Positions 34,117-45,512 of a stretch of DNA of 64,000 nt are shown here, piece after piece. Numbering within the stretch: position 1 is the stretch's first letter; every line of letters begins with the position of its first letter. Origin of the DNA: Distichodus sexfasciatus (taxonomy: Eukaryota; Chordata; Actinopteri; Characiformes; Distichodontidae); assembly GCA_032718565.1 (NCBI GenBank), contig JAVGVS010000040.1:3046027-3110026 (forward strand). The letters are read 5' to 3'. The position numbers and the translations under genes were made by a program. Below the pieces are notes generated by a model. That model was not told the DNA's origin. It worked only from the letters and a program-made list of their open reading frames with translations, and did no database searches.

Positions 34117-34835
34117 ATAGAGAAGGTGCAATCGCTTCTAAGTTGCTGTTGAGATAATAAAATGCATTTTTATATACTGGTTATTTTATTGCATCCATTA
34201 TACCAACTCCGTGCCCCTGTGAGACGGTTAAGCCTTAAAGTAGCTCCACTTTAAAGAGGATTTACTCAACGCTGTATGTACTTGTGAAGTTTAATATTAC
34301 ACCGCAAATGTGGATGTGTTTATTCAACTGAGTCATGGTCCAGCGCTCCTCGTCGTAGGCTGTATAACTCGCCGCAAAGTGGCCTTGTAAAAGACATCAG
34401 AGACGTTTACTCCAGACTCATTCAGTAATTCTCCTCTGTTTGTGCTCTCAGTTCTAAAGTAGACGTTCTCGTATGTTTGGAAAAGCCGTTTACAGTCAAT
34501 AACCTGAACAAAACAGGATGTTATATTAGTATTTGAACTATATATGAGATGAGAGGCAGATAGAAATGTAGTATTGTTTTTAATGTTGACTTGTTGAAAT
34601 CTTTTATTCCCTTAATGCATCATATCCCCTTCAGCGGTCAGCAATTAAAATTTGCGTGAAAGTTTTTAAGTGTGAGTGACTCCTATTAATGTTTCCTATT
34701 CATATATATTTGTTAAACTTTTTATAGAGTATCATGGTCGATTTCGCACTGTTTATGCCTCAAATAAATTATCTTGAATCAACGTTCTATTTTGTTATAA
34801 TGTTATTATTGACCATGGCTTGTGCAATTATTATT
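34117..34835. other. No gene recognised
   Basis: AT-rich non-coding DNA. Confidence 0.4.
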
Positions 34836-35482
34836 TGTGACCCTCCACGGCAAAACCAGTTGCTTGTCGCAAATTTTCAAAATCGAGTTATGATGTTTTC
34901 ATGAAAGGGCATAAATCAAGCTTCAAAACGATACCTATATGGAACGAATGGGACGACATATGACTGAGATATCAACATTCAAAGGAGTCGGGTTTCTCCT
35001 GTCACGCCAAGTGAGAAACGGAGAAATCTGCCTTTGAAGTTGACTATCGCCGTAGCACTCACAGACGCTTGGTGCGGTCGCGGCTACGTTTGCATTTACG
35101 CTAGCCTACGCTGCATTCACAGCCACATGGATAGCCTACCTGCGTTAGGTTAACTGAACTCGGGAGACGAAGATGGATCTTCGCGCTAGTCAACCAGTGG
35201 ATTTAGCGTAAATATTGAAGTAGAGCGGTCAAAACAGAAACTTTTAACATTCTGCTGGAATTGAATTCCTCACCTCAAGAAAGTCACGTTTTTAGGATGG
35301 AAAGGGTAAGTTTTTCAGCCAAATTCATTCACAACAGTACAGTATAGACCTTCCACTGTTTCAAAACACTAAAAACCCTAAACACTAAAAAATCCTAAAT
35401 TTTACCCCACGCAACATAAATGATCGTTTTTCTCGGAAACCTCCGTTGTGACAAGCGACTGGTTTTGCGATGGAGGGTCACA
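34836..35482 (-). mobile_element. Family T1 TIR element, copy 3, reversed
   Basis: Both inverted ends are present (TGTGACCCTCCACGGCAAAA left; TTTTGCGATGGAGGGTCACA right). The body is the reverse complement of copies 1, 2 and 4, with one small duplication of the CTAAAAA tract near 35368-35398. Confidence 0.85.
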
Positions 35483-36237
35483 TTTTTCCTCTCCGCGTCT
35501 GCTTTTTCTTGCATCTGTCACCACGCTGCAAAGATCATCATAACACTGATCATTATCATAATAACTGATTATCGGTGACAACAATCTGCTAAAATAAGAG
35601 CAGCTTTCCATTTCCAACACTGGCTTTGCTAAAGAATCAGAATCAGGATCAGTTTTACTGGCCAAGTGATATAACGCTTATTAATTTGTCTTGATTTTAA
35701 CCTAAGTCCTGAGACTGTTTCACAGATTTTTGCTCTAAAAAAGATACCCGAAATGAAATGTGTATATCTCAGCAACCACAATGTGTATTTTGATGCTTTT
35801 GGTATCATTATAAAGGCAACACTTGTGAGATTGCTGTGGAATCAGCATACAGGTTACTGGGTTAGAATAAAGGAAGATGCAACACAGCAGAACATGAGAA
35901 AAAAAAAAGTTCATAAAAAAAAACCATATCTGCGTAATCTGCGGAGTCTCAGCTTTCATACAATAAATGGTATGCATGGATAGCTGTAGTAGTATAGATT
36001 CTAGAGCCGTATTTCTTCCTCATAGACCTACGCAGTGTTTTTGTTCTTTGTTTATTTATGTGTTTGGTGTTGGAATTGTGTTATGTTTAGGTGGAAATTT
36101 GAGATTTTTTACACGAGATTCTATCGGTGCCGTTGATGTGCCGCATACATATGTTTGTTTACATTTACCATCTATTTAAAGCCTCCCCGTTCTGGCCCCG
36201 GTACCGAGGGCGATCGGGTTCAAGCAGTTAAGGGAAT
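35483..36237. other. No gene recognised
   Basis: Non-coding DNA. A short fragment near 35632-35680 (AGAATCAGAATCAGGATCAG) resembles a common fish retroelement tail. Confidence 0.4.
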
Positions 36238-36864
36238 GTAAAGGTCCCATATTATGAAAAATTTCACATTTTCTGTTCGTTGGACATCCAATAAGGTCTG
36301 TACTGCCTCTACACACACTGTAAGATTGATAAAAATGGTGACTTGTGTTAGTATTAATTTAGGAATGTCAGAAATCGTGCGCTTAAACGAGCCGTTTAGA
36401 TTTCTCCTCTACTTCTACGTCACAGTAGGGGACATTTGAATAACTCCACCCTCCTATCTGAGAGGCTCCGCCCACCAGGTAGAACTTCTAACGCTTCCTG
36501 ATCCGCCATGTTTTCCTGCAAGCGCTAGTGTTGGAATCGCAGTGAAGAAGTCTACCGGCGGAGTGTTGTGTTGAACATGTATGGCAGCTGTGTGGATTAT
36601 TTTCACGTGAGGTAAACTCTCGCCGTGCTGTCTACACCCCAGTTCCGGAGTGAGGGGCGTGTGTGGGGCAGCAGTGGCTCATTTGCATTTAGGAATACTA
36701 ATGAGGAACAGCCTGTTCTGAAAGGGACTGAAATAGAGGAGTAAAAAGCAGGTAAAAATGCCTAATCTGAGAGGTGTTTACAACAAACTACTTCAGAGAC
36801 ATGTTTAGTGGAACTCATAGACCCGTTTTAACTTGTTGAAGAAATGATGACTATGGGACGTTAA
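36238..36864. mobile_element. DNA transposon with GGTCCCAT inverted termini
   Basis: The left end TAAAGGTCCCATATTATGAA and right end GACTATGGGACGTTAAA are inverted. The interior is non-coding, with CTCCACCCTCC...GGCTCCGCCCACC and CTCATTTGCATTTA blocks that I associate with a dispersed teleost element. A SINE abuts the right end. Confidence 0.55.
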
Positions 36865-36865
36865 A

Positions 36866-37063
36866 GTGAGTGGTTATTTGTCATCTTGAAAGCAGCACAG
36901 CACTCAAATGTGACCTCTGCATTTGACCCATCTGTGAGGGAGCAGTGGGCAGCTTGGGGACGGTTCCTTGCTCAAGAGTACCACAGTGGTACCATTTCCG
37001 GTTTGGGACTTGAAACAGCGATCTTCCGATCTCAGCGGCGACTCCTAAACTGCCAACTGCCCC
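36866..37063 (-). mobile_element. SINE S1, reversed, shortened
   Basis: Complementary tail GTGGTTATTTGTCATC, body with a deletion after GAGCAGTGGGCAGCTTGGGG, degraded head ending CCAACTGCCCC. Confidence 0.65.
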
Positions 37064-37499
37064 AAATGTTTCACTCCAACAGAAATGGCAATAATCGTTA
37101 AATCAGAGTAAACCCTACTATATATATATACACACTCAACTGTCAAAGTTTTTGTGTAACACTACATTCCAACTTCCTTTTGCTATTATTTATATAATCT
37201 TTTTTCTATATATTTGTCACATTATTAAATCCTTATCTCTATATTTTATTATTTCTCATATTTTTGCATATTTTGAAATCTCTTATCTCACTTGTCTTAG
37301 CTCCAGCCTCCAAAACACATTCCTTGTGTTCCGTGGCAATAAGCTAATAATTGGTTCTGATTCTCATGTTGCAGCATGTGCAAAACTGGTTATTACAGTA
37401 CAAGACCTACTAAACTTATGAACTGGATTATAACTTTGACATAAAAGTAGGAACTGAAATTGCAATACGCTACGACACTCTAAGCAATGTGTCTAATGC

Positions 37500-38104
37500 T
37501 CGGTCTCCGGGTCCATACTGTTCTCAGAATAGCTTGGAGTCAGACTTCTGGGGATTTGGGGACGACACGAACCTGGAAAGCAAACCTCCGGGGCAGTTTG
37601 GAGGGGGAGCACAAATACCTGAGAGAGGGATGAAGATCAGGAGGTGTTGCCTCGAGTCACCTGCTCACTCAAAGTCACTCGGGTCAGTGGGTTCCTCCTG
37701 CGTGTGACTCTGAGGAAGGAGGGGAGGAAGGAGGGAAGGAGGGAGGGAGGGAGGGGGGGTGACCGATTCCGAGCCGAGCTGAGGAAGGAGGAGAAACTGG
37801 AGGAGAGAGTCGGCTTGCAAATGCAGCAGGCATCAGGAGGGAGCTGGGAGGCTGGAAAGGCTGCTCCGATCCTCTCCCAAGTGCCAGCTGCCTCGCTCTG
37901 CCCTTGTTCCGGTGCCAGTCCCAGTGCAGGTGCCAGTGTCGGTGCCAGTCCTAGTCTCAATCCTTGCGCAGGTTTTAACAGCAGGGGGCGCAGCGGGGAG
38001 CCGGAGTCGCCTCAACCAGGCAGGATTACAAACTCACACCAGGTCTGTGGCTGCGGTGACCGAGCGCTGAACGAGTGGAAGTGTGAAGGCCGTCCCTCTG
38101 GAAA
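37500..38104 (+). promoter_or_regulatory. gper1: Candidate promoter and non-coding exon 1 of gper1
   Basis: A GC-rich segment with a purine (GGGA/GGAA)n tract at 37715-37760 ends in a strong donor (GGAAA|GTAAGT, exon end 38104). The next strong acceptor is at 41273-41274, ahead of the gper1 coding exon. GPER1 in other vertebrates has non-coding 5' exons. The start site is not visible; the open frames across this part are low complexity. Exon assignment is inference. Confidence 0.4.
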
Positions 38105-39978
38105 GTAAGTGCCTGTCTTTTCTCGGTTTGGGGTTGCGAAGGTCATTCCAAAATAATTAGAGGGATAAGGAGGAAGAGAATGGGAAAGTTTAAAGATGTC
38201 TGGACTTGAGCTGGGATATTCATCTTTTACTGTAAATCAGAACTTGATGAATTTGTTTTATAATAAAATAAAATAAAAATGTGCAATATTAATATTGAAT
38301 GAGAGTGTTACACTTCTGATTATTATTCAATATCTGACGTTTAGTGCTCAGATTATCAACAGTAATAATGACATTTAAATTATTTAACAGTGCAATCAGA
38401 AAACATTGCAGGACTGAAAAGTGTCTACTTTTATAATGTAATGCTTATTATGCATTATAATGCCTTTTAAGCAATTTAACAAATGTTTTCAAGAGCATAG
38501 GCGACTTTAAATAGGATTTCAAACATGTTTAATTAGATTGCACTGATAAATTATTTAAATATCATTATCATTATTATTGTTGATAATCTTAATACTAAAA
38601 GGCACACGTTGAACTGTAATCCATTATAACTATAGCCACATTTTAATCACGGCAACTTTTCCTGATTGCATTGTTTAATTATTTAAGCCTCATTATAATT
38701 ATTAATAATAATTATAATTATTCTTGCTGTGACACCAACACTCCTAATTAGGAAAGAAGGGTGAAAAGGGGGGGGTTACTGTATATTTAAAATGACATTT
38801 GCATAAATCTAAAAAATATATTTTTGAGTTACAGATGGACTTTAAATAGTTTATGACCAGAACACATAAATGTCTGATCTGAATCTTCGTGACCTCAACA
38901 TATGAGAAATGCTTTATGGATTTACTCAAGCTGACGTCTCGGGATTCATTATGGTCTCTGCGGGTGTGTCGTGTTAAAGGAAAACAGTGCCCAAAGTTTT
39001 TATAGCCCAGTAATACTTTTAGATCAAACAACTCCTCTCGTCAGCCTCATTCGTCTGAATTTCTGCATTCCTGACCAGTCATCTGCGTACATCTGAGAAT
39101 AAAGTGGCTAATTTTGGCATTATTGGCACTAAAACTCGGCTCTTTCGGATTCACATCAACCAATTCCAGTGGGAACCTGATCTCTAAGCTCAGGGCTTTG
39201 CTGCAAAAGATTGTATTATTTACAGCAGTACCAGGTGGACTTCTATACGTTAAACCTGATTCCAATTATTTCTTCCAAAGGATTGAAACAGGAGCCCCTC
39301 TTTTCTTCTGATTAGAATTCGGAGTGGACATGTCAGGGCAATAAGTTATTGCTGCGAAAGCGAGTGTTTTATATGAAGGCCATTAATATTTCAAAAGCTT
39401 CCTCAGTGGTGAAGGAGCGAACCGGGGCACTCTGATCACGTCTGCTAAAGGTCAAGGTTCTCCTCTCTGCTACATCTGATCAGTATTTTCATTAGAGCAA
39501 CACTTTTGCATCTTTGATGATATTATTCCAGCTCAAAGGAAGAGCAGAACCGCCTTGGATTCGTCTAACGAATGGAAGCCTGCTGAGGCGGTGCTTTCCC
39601 GATTTTTAGACATCCGAACGTGACAAATGTCATTAGAGGCGCTGTAACGTAATTACCGCCTGTCTTGGTGCTGGGTTGTGTCTCGACCGGCGCTCGCTCC
39701 GATTCCCTTTGTGAAAATGTTGGGGTTTGCGTCTGACATCCATCATCATCAAAAGAAGGAAATCAAATTATCCCTTCATACAGACATGCCGTACGTGCAG
39801 ACGCTTGGGAAAGGAAGGCCGAAGAGGCGTCCATATTAACCTGAGCTTTTTAGCATCCGGTAATTATAATTTCAGCAGAAGGTTTGTGGATTTCTCTGGA
39901 TTTCTCGCGGCTCTTCAATGCATCTGTTTAAGGGCTTTCTTTGCATTTTAATTTCCCACAGGTAACTCAGCACTTTAC
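38105..39978 (+). other. Putative gper1 intron 1, left part; no other gene seen
   Basis: Very AT-rich at 38200-38740 with TAATTA-type motifs, then a more balanced low-repeat tract to about 39950. No exon or repeat family recognised. It could include conserved non-coding elements. Confidence 0.4.
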
Positions 39979-40929
39979 TAGGGGTGGGAATCAAAAAACG
40001 GTTTCGACTCAGAACCGTTTCCAATTGATCAGTTCCATCGGAATTGTACACCTCCAATGTTATCGATTCTTCTTAACGATTCTCTTATTTTCCTGCACAA
40101 CATTTTCCACTTTTCCCTAAGTTTTGCGTCGCGGTACATTACGTCACACTCTCTGCGACCTTCAACCGCGAGGAATCATGACGCATAACTTATATTTTTC
40201 ACAATGTAAACACGCGCACGAGTTTGTTAGCGCACGAATCTCACAGGGAAGTCCAACATTCACTAAAGCGTTCCAGTTCAGTTACATCTTCCCATTTATT
40301 ACAGACAAAACTTATATTTTAACTTGATAAATAACAACAACCAGCGTTCTACTCACAGTACAGACATTTACTTGATATATATTTATTCCCGATGCGTGTC
40401 TACAGCGCTGTTGTGCCGCGGCTCTCATATGGAATGCCCTCATGGCAAAAATGTACTTCTCTCCCAGAAATGAGTCAAAAATTAGTTATAGGTCAAAATG
40501 AGTACAAGTGCTCGAAAATTGTCAAAACTTCAGTATTTCTTCATTTTTCATTAATCAGAAAATATTTGTTCTATTCTATAATGTTGGAGAGTAAAAATAA
40601 ATCTAGACAAATGCATTATTTGTTATCAAATAATTTTATTCTGTATCCAGGTTGACTCCAAATGGTAAAGAGGTGTTTCCACCTGCACTAACCTCATCTT
40701 TCTTCATAGTACTAACCCATAGAATGTCTCTGCATAATAACAACTCTGAATATAAATGTCTTGATGGTCAAAGTCTTGTGCAGACATCATTTTGGGAACA
40801 ATAAAATTGTTGCTTTTTTTCTCAAAAAACTATTCGGGAATCGATAAGAGAACTGATAAGGAATTGGATTGATAGGCAGAATCGACAAAGACATTGATAT
40901 TGAGCATATCTTATCAATTCCCACCCCTA
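39979..40929. mobile_element. 951-bp hAT-type element
   Basis: TAGGGGTGGGAATC at the left is inverted as AATTCCCACCCCTA at the right. The flanks CACTTTAC (39971-39978) and TGCTTTAC (40930-40937) match at six of eight bases. Subterminal GAACCGTTT/AATCGAT motifs are present. Part of the interior (TTATTACAGACAAAAC, ACAACCAGCGTTC) is shared with the right edge of the window near 63.8 kb. No transposase. Confidence 0.8.
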
Positions 40930-41274
40930 TGCTTTACTGGGTGTTTTGCTAAAGTTCAAGGCACAAAATGAGTTTAAGTTTTACAGTCGCAGTGAGGCAG
41001 GTCATAAGTATGCTCAGAAGCATTCTCACAATTGCTAAGTACAATTTCTCTCAAGAGTAGGCCAATGGTAGAACTGTGATGGGATGCTATTATGAGAAAT
41101 GCTCTTGATGTATCGCAGATATATTTTCAGCCTCGTTGTAGACGCCAGAAGGAATCAGAGACTGATGCCATGCAAATCTGAGGAGCAGGGTGCCTGATAT
41201 TTTTTCTCCACTTGTAATTACTTTTCTTTCTTCCTCTCCTCTTTCTCTCTCTTCCTCCCCCCTTTTTTCACTAG

Positions 41275-41717
41275 ATTAGGTGTCACAGTAATAGCGTCAT
41301 CGGCTGCCGCCTGGTGAATAATAATGGTCGTGGACCGGAGGATGAGAAGCGGTGCTGGAATTAAAACGTGTGAAGAACGAAGTGTGCACGAGAAAAAGCC
41401 AATGAGCCCCTAGAGAGAGAGTGAGAGAGAGGGAGAGAAAGAAAGAGAGAGACCTCTCGTTTTCGGTGAGATGGGTCCAGACAGCCTCCAGCGATAAGAG
41501 GCGACATGGAGGCACTTAACGGCATTGTTTCCCATCGCCGTCTTGCCTCTAGAAGCAGCTCCCTGGAGACGTGGCTTGACAGTCCCAAGCTGTCCGTGGT
41601 GTAAATGAACGGCCCTGCAGGTGATGTACGTTGGACACTCTCTCAAATGCAGTTTTTAGAACTGGAAGAGCATGTGACCTCCAATTCAGGGCAGCCAGTT
41701 CAGAGACTCCAATCAGT
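41275..41717 (+). promoter_or_regulatory. gper1: gper1 5'UTR in the coding exon, with upstream ORFs
   Basis: A long pyrimidine tract (41221-41270) and CTAG acceptor at 41271-41274 precede this leader. It contains several ATGs. One frame (41324-41413, 29 aa) is short and closed. Another (41605-41742, 45 aa) overlaps the receptor start codon out of frame. Such upstream frames usually lower translation of the main frame. Whether they are used depends on the real transcript. Confidence 0.6.
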
Positions 41718-42779
41718 ATGGAAGAGCAGACGACCAGTCTAATTCAGATTTACGGAAATAACACTGAGCACTCGAATGCTTCGTTTAACTACAACTCAAC
41801 AGAGCTGAAGGAGAACTCGGACACCTATGAGTTTTATGTTATTGGTCTTTTCCTCTCCTGCCTCTACACCATCCTCCTGTTCCCCATCGGCATCATTGGG
41901 AACATCCTCATCCTGGTGGTCAACTTGAACCACAGGGAGAAGATGACCATCCCCGACCTGTACTTCATCAACCTGGCAGTGGCTGATCTGATTCTGGTGG
42001 CCGACTCGCTGATTGAGGTCTTCAACCTGAACGAGAAGTACTATGACTACGCTGTCCTCTGCACCTTCATGTCTCTCTTCCTGCAGGTCAACATGTACAG
42101 CAGCATCTTCTTCCTGACGTGGATGAGCTTCGACCGCTATGTGGCTCTGGCCAACTCCATGAGCTGCAGACCCTTGCGCACCATGCAGCATGCCAAGCTG
42201 AGCTGCAGTCTCATCTGGATGGCCTCCATCCTGGCCACGCTGCTGCCGTTCACCATTGTGCAGTCGCAGCACACCGGTGAGGTTCACTTCTGCTTTGCTA
42301 ATGTCCTCGAGATCCAGTGGCTGGAAGTTACCATCGGTTTCCTGGTGCCTTTTTCCATCATCGGCCTGTGCTACTCCTTGATTGTCCGGATACTCATGCG
42401 GGCGCAGAAGCACCGAGGGCTGTGGCCTCGCCGTCAGAAGGCCCTGCGTATGATCGTGGTGGTGGTGCTGGTGTTCTTTATCTGCTGGCTCCCCGAGAAC
42501 GTCTTCATAAGCATCCAGCTTCTTCAAGGCACAGCGGACCCCTCTCAGCGTAGCGCCACCACCCTGTGGCATGACTACCCACTGACCGGGCACATTGTTA
42601 ACCTGGCAGCCTTCTCCAACAGCTGCTTGAACCCCATCATCTACAGCTTCCTGGGAGAGACCTTCCGAGATAAATTGCGCCTCTTTGTGAAACAGAAGGC
42701 CAGCTGGTCTGTGGTCTACCGCTTTTGCCACCACACGCTGGACCTTAACATCCCTGTCAGGAGCGAGTCCGAGGTGTAG
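41718..42779 (+). CDS. gper1: G protein-coupled estrogen receptor 1
   Basis: 353 aa with no intron, the size of fish Gper1. The family binds estradiol and related steroids and signals through Gs/cAMP and EGFR transactivation; in fish it is implicated in maintaining oocyte meiotic arrest. Seen: N-terminal sequons at N14, N20 and N26; TM1 with FPIGIIGNILIL; TM2 with FINLAVADLILV keeping the Asp; conserved Cys before TM3 (YAVLCTF); DRY region SFDRYVAL; TM4 SCSLIWMASILA; TM6 FFICWLPENVFI; TM7 with NSCLNPIIYSFLG; helix 8 FRDKLRLF. The ATG at 41718 has A at -3 and G at +4. The frame stays open upstream but has no upstream ATG in it, so this start is preferred. Neighbouring gpr146 in the same orientation matches human 7p22.3. 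Confidence 0.97.
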   Translation: MEEQTTSLIQIYGNNTEHSNASFNYNSTELKENSDTYEFYVIGLFLSCLYTILLFPIGIIGNILILVVNLNHREKMTIPDLYFINLAVADLILVADSLIEVFNLNEKYYDYAVLCTFMSLFLQVNMYSSIFFLTWMSFDRYVALANSMSCRPLRTMQHAKLSCSLIWMASILATLLPFTIVQSQHTGEVHFCFANVLEIQWLEVTIGFLVPFSIIGLCYSLIVRILMRAQKHRGLWPRRQKALRMIVVVVLVFFICWLPENVFISIQLLQGTADPSQRSATTLWHDYPLTGHIVNLAAFSNSCLNPIIYSFLGETFRDKLRLFVKQKASWSVVYRFCHHTLDLNIPVRSESEV

Positions 42780-43250
42780 GACTTAAATGCAGGGGGGGAA
42801 ACAAGTCCTGAAACTCTGGCTTCCTGCAGTTGTTCTCAGTGGAGATGTTAACTAGAAGCAGGGAGGGGGTCTTTCTTTGAAACCCTCCAAATATCGAGGA
42901 ATAATGTATAAAACTGCATATGCTGCAGGGACAGAGGCGGTGGGCGTTGCCACCGGATGGACTGAGAGGTTCACAGTTCAAACCTGCAAAAGCAAGAACA
43001 GAAGGAGCACACTGTTTGCTCTACCTCCTGCAGGGGTGTATCCAATATTCAGAGGTGTAAAAACACAGGATTATTCAGGGTAGTTCTTTGCAAAGATGTT
43101 GATTTAATGGATTAAATAGCAAAGTAACAACGACCAACCTGTTTTTCTAAAAGTTTATAGACAGTAAAAACATATAATATGTCAAAGCAACAACTTTTAT
43201 ACTCCAGAACGATTGTGCTCAGTGAGCCCACAGTACGGGAACAAAATAAA
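42780..43250 (+). other. gper1: gper1 3'UTR
   Basis: About 470 nt of repeat-free sequence after the stop leads to an AATAAA at 43245-43250. That is a reasonable end for the transcript. Confidence 0.5.
43245..43250 (+). terminator. gper1: Candidate gper1 polyadenylation signal
   Basis: An exact AATAAA, the first on this strand downstream of the stop. A GT-rich element is not obvious immediately after it. Confidence 0.45.
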
Positions 43251-43911
43251 GAAAAACTGTAAAAGGACGTGCGACCCCTATCTCCTCAGCCTTTTTTTTG
43301 GAAGACAGTCTTCTATTTGCTGTGTGTTCTTACTTATCACTCTTTAAATATTCAGAGTAAGATGCTAATTAATGCATAACGCCAAAGCTGTTCTTCATCT
43401 TTGTTCCTTACAAAATGTCACGTTCACCTCAGACACTTTCCTTCAGTTCCGCTTCACTACTCTCTCACTGCAAAATCAACAGAGAAGTTGGAAATGCCCA
43501 AGTTCATTTCAAGTTCACTGCCCACCTTTTGCCTAACATCAGGAACATGAGCGAGTAAATTTGGGTTAAAGCATTTGGAGGATTAGTGCCCATTCAGGCA
43601 GGGGTGTTATTGATTCTTAGCCCTGGTGTTGGCTCCGGTTAGCCAGACGTAGAGGCAGGGGGCAGGTGGTGTGCAGACAACGTGATGTAAACACATTATT
43701 TGAGACTTCAGTAACCCATCTAACAGTACTCCATCAGTGGTGTTTGTTCAGTCTGGCGCTCTAAGCCGCCATTCTGTTGCTTCACACCTCTGTGTCATCG
43801 CACTGGGTAGTCACCATTAAACTACGGATGTGTTGGAGGACATTTTTATTAGAACTACTATGATGGTCAAAACCTGTAATATACTGTATTTTCAGCTAAA
43901 TGCCTTAAGAC
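43251..43911. other. No gene recognised
   Basis: Non-coding, low-repeat DNA downstream of gper1. Confidence 0.4.
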
Positions 43912-44084
43912 CCGAGGTGGGCAGTTCTATTCATGGAAGACGGACATCCTGGAGGTTTTCCGTCCAACCTGGCGAGTCACTTTCTGGTGAATGTCCTGAG
44001 ACCAGGTTTGAATATTTTGAAGTCAAGCATGATGGGAAAACTTACTGGATCCTGGTCTTCCAGGACCGGAATTGCACACCCCTG
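43912..44084. mobile_element. 173-bp palindromic hAT MITE
   Basis: The right end GGAATTGCACACCCCTG and left end CCGAGGTGGGCAGTTC are imperfect inverted repeats of the known CAGGGGTGTGCAATTC type. The flanks CTTAAGAC (43904-43911) and CTTTAGAC (44085-44092) form a 7/8 target duplication. Confidence 0.8.
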
Positions 44085-44283
44085 CTTTAGACTTCATTTG
44101 GCCTCCCACCAGATGGTTCATGGGCATGATAAGGCTTGGAGCAGTGTTCAGAGTGATTGAAATCATGTGGTGAAGACCAGATTTGAGGTTCACATCCTGG
44201 TTAAGGCTAAAATAACAGTGATATCACCTTCGAGTCACTGAACAAGACATTTACAGCATTTCATTATCCAATCAATGTCTCTT

Positions 44284-44432
44284 ATTGGTGACATCTGTCA
44301 TTGTGATAGTGAAAATGGCATACATTGAACCACAACAATGCTTGGGGAGGGTACTGCGCTCATGGGTACCTCAGTGGTACCTTTACCAGCCCAGGGTTTT
44401 GCCTGGCAACCGTTTGATAAATGAGTGGACTG
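44284..44432 (-). mobile_element. SINE S1, reversed, degraded
   Basis: GTCATTGTGATAG tail remnant, CAATGCTTGGGGAGGGTAC body and GGGTACCTCAGTGGTACCTT. The head is mostly lost. Confidence 0.55.
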
Positions 44433-44485
44433 GTGTAGAATGGCTGCTGGGGCAGGGTGAGTCAAACATTGATGATGGATGAAGG

Positions 44486-44702
44486 GGGTTAATGGTTAGG
44501 GCGTTCACTCCATGATCAGAAGGTTGCCAGTCTGAATACCGGATGGGTAAAGATATAACTGAGGTACTCATGAGCAAGGTACCGTCCCCGAGCACTGCTC
44601 CCTTGGTGCTGCTCATGTCAGCTGCCCACTGCTCCTTCATGGTTGGGTCAAATGCAGAGGTCACATTTTGTTGTGCTCACAATGATAAATTATCACTCAC
44701 TG
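44486..44702 (+). mobile_element. SINE S1
   Basis: Head GGTTAATGGTTAGGGCG, degraded B box (GTCTGAATACC), complete body and tail (CACAATGATAAATTATCACTC). Confidence 0.75.
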
Positions 44703-44741
44703 TCACTTTATTCAGCATGACATATATTTTTGAATGACATC

Positions 44742-44990
44742 AAGAGCTGGTTTCTTGAACAAGGATTAAGCCTAGTATTGGATTAAGTTGCAGTATCAAT
44801 AGAGATTTACCACTGAGGGCCAAGGCTAGTCCTAGACTAGTTTTGAGGTTGATTGGTAATCTCCATTGGTATTACAACTTCGTACAAGACTGGGCTTAAT
44901 CCATGAGCTACAAATCAGCCCGGAAAGGCAAGGTTACTCTAGGACTAGGCTTAATCTTAGACTGGGAAATTGGCCCTAAGTGTCTCTATG
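44742..44990. repeat. Palindromic dispersed repeat (AAGCCTAGT / ACTAGGCTT type)
   Basis: GATTAAGCCTAGTATTGGATT near the left and CTAGGACTAGGCTTAATC near the right are inverted. TGGTTTCTTGAAC and GGGAAATTGGCCC lie outside them. The pattern is that of a common fish MITE-like repeat. Internal GCCTAGTCC motifs recur. Confidence 0.6.
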
Positions 44991-45221
44991 GATCAACTTT
45001 GGGCTCAAGATTAAGAGCATTGTTTTAGGATAATTTTAGGCTTGTCGGACCCCGATCCTCCCATCTCCAGCCTGAGGTTTCAATCACAGAGACAACAGTA
45101 GCATGTTAAGGCCCTTAATCCCAAGTCACTCCAGGCAGACGGTCCCTCTGAATGAGTGATAAATGCTGTAAATATCTGTATTTGTGAGCGAATCTTGTAC
45201 TGCATGGGTGTCTTTTAAGCC

Positions 45222-45280
45222 AGCGTGAACACACCACTGCACAGCACACAGTGCACCGCAACAAACCGTGACCTCTGCAT
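45222..45280 (-). mobile_element. SINE S1 tail fragment, reversed
   Basis: GTGAACACACCACTGCACAG to GTGACCTCTGCATT, then it switches at once into a forward SINE head. Confidence 0.7.
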
Positions 45281-45512
45281 TGGGGCAGTTGGTAGCATAA
45301 CAGTAAGAGAGTTCACCTCGCGGTCGGAAGGTCACCGGTTTAAACCCTGGACCGACAAAGGTACCACTGAGGTACTCATGAGAAAGATGCCGTCCCCAAG
45401 CACTGCTCCCTGGGTGCTGCCCATAGCTTCTTTAAGCAATAGGTCAATGATGAGGTCACTTTTCGTTGTGGTGCACTGTGTGGTGTGTTAACAATGACAA
45501 ATAATCACTCAC
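45281..45512 (+). mobile_element. SINE S1, near full-length
   Basis: GGGGCAGTTGGTAGCATAACAG head, B box CCGGTTTAAACCC, full body, tail AACAATGACAAATAATCACTC. Confidence 0.8.

Noticed and set aside
37644..38108. 154-codon frame in the GC-rich segment before gper1
   Set aside because: Starts inside a purine-rich tract, is low complexity and ends at a splice donor region; better read as non-coding exon.
41631..41717. N-terminal extension of Gper1
   Set aside because: The upstream open stretch begins at TTG, not ATG. The ATG at 41718 has good context and gives the expected 353 aa.
41796..42734. 312-codon minus-strand frame opposite gper1
   Set aside because: Shadow of the GPCR coding strand; no recognisable protein.
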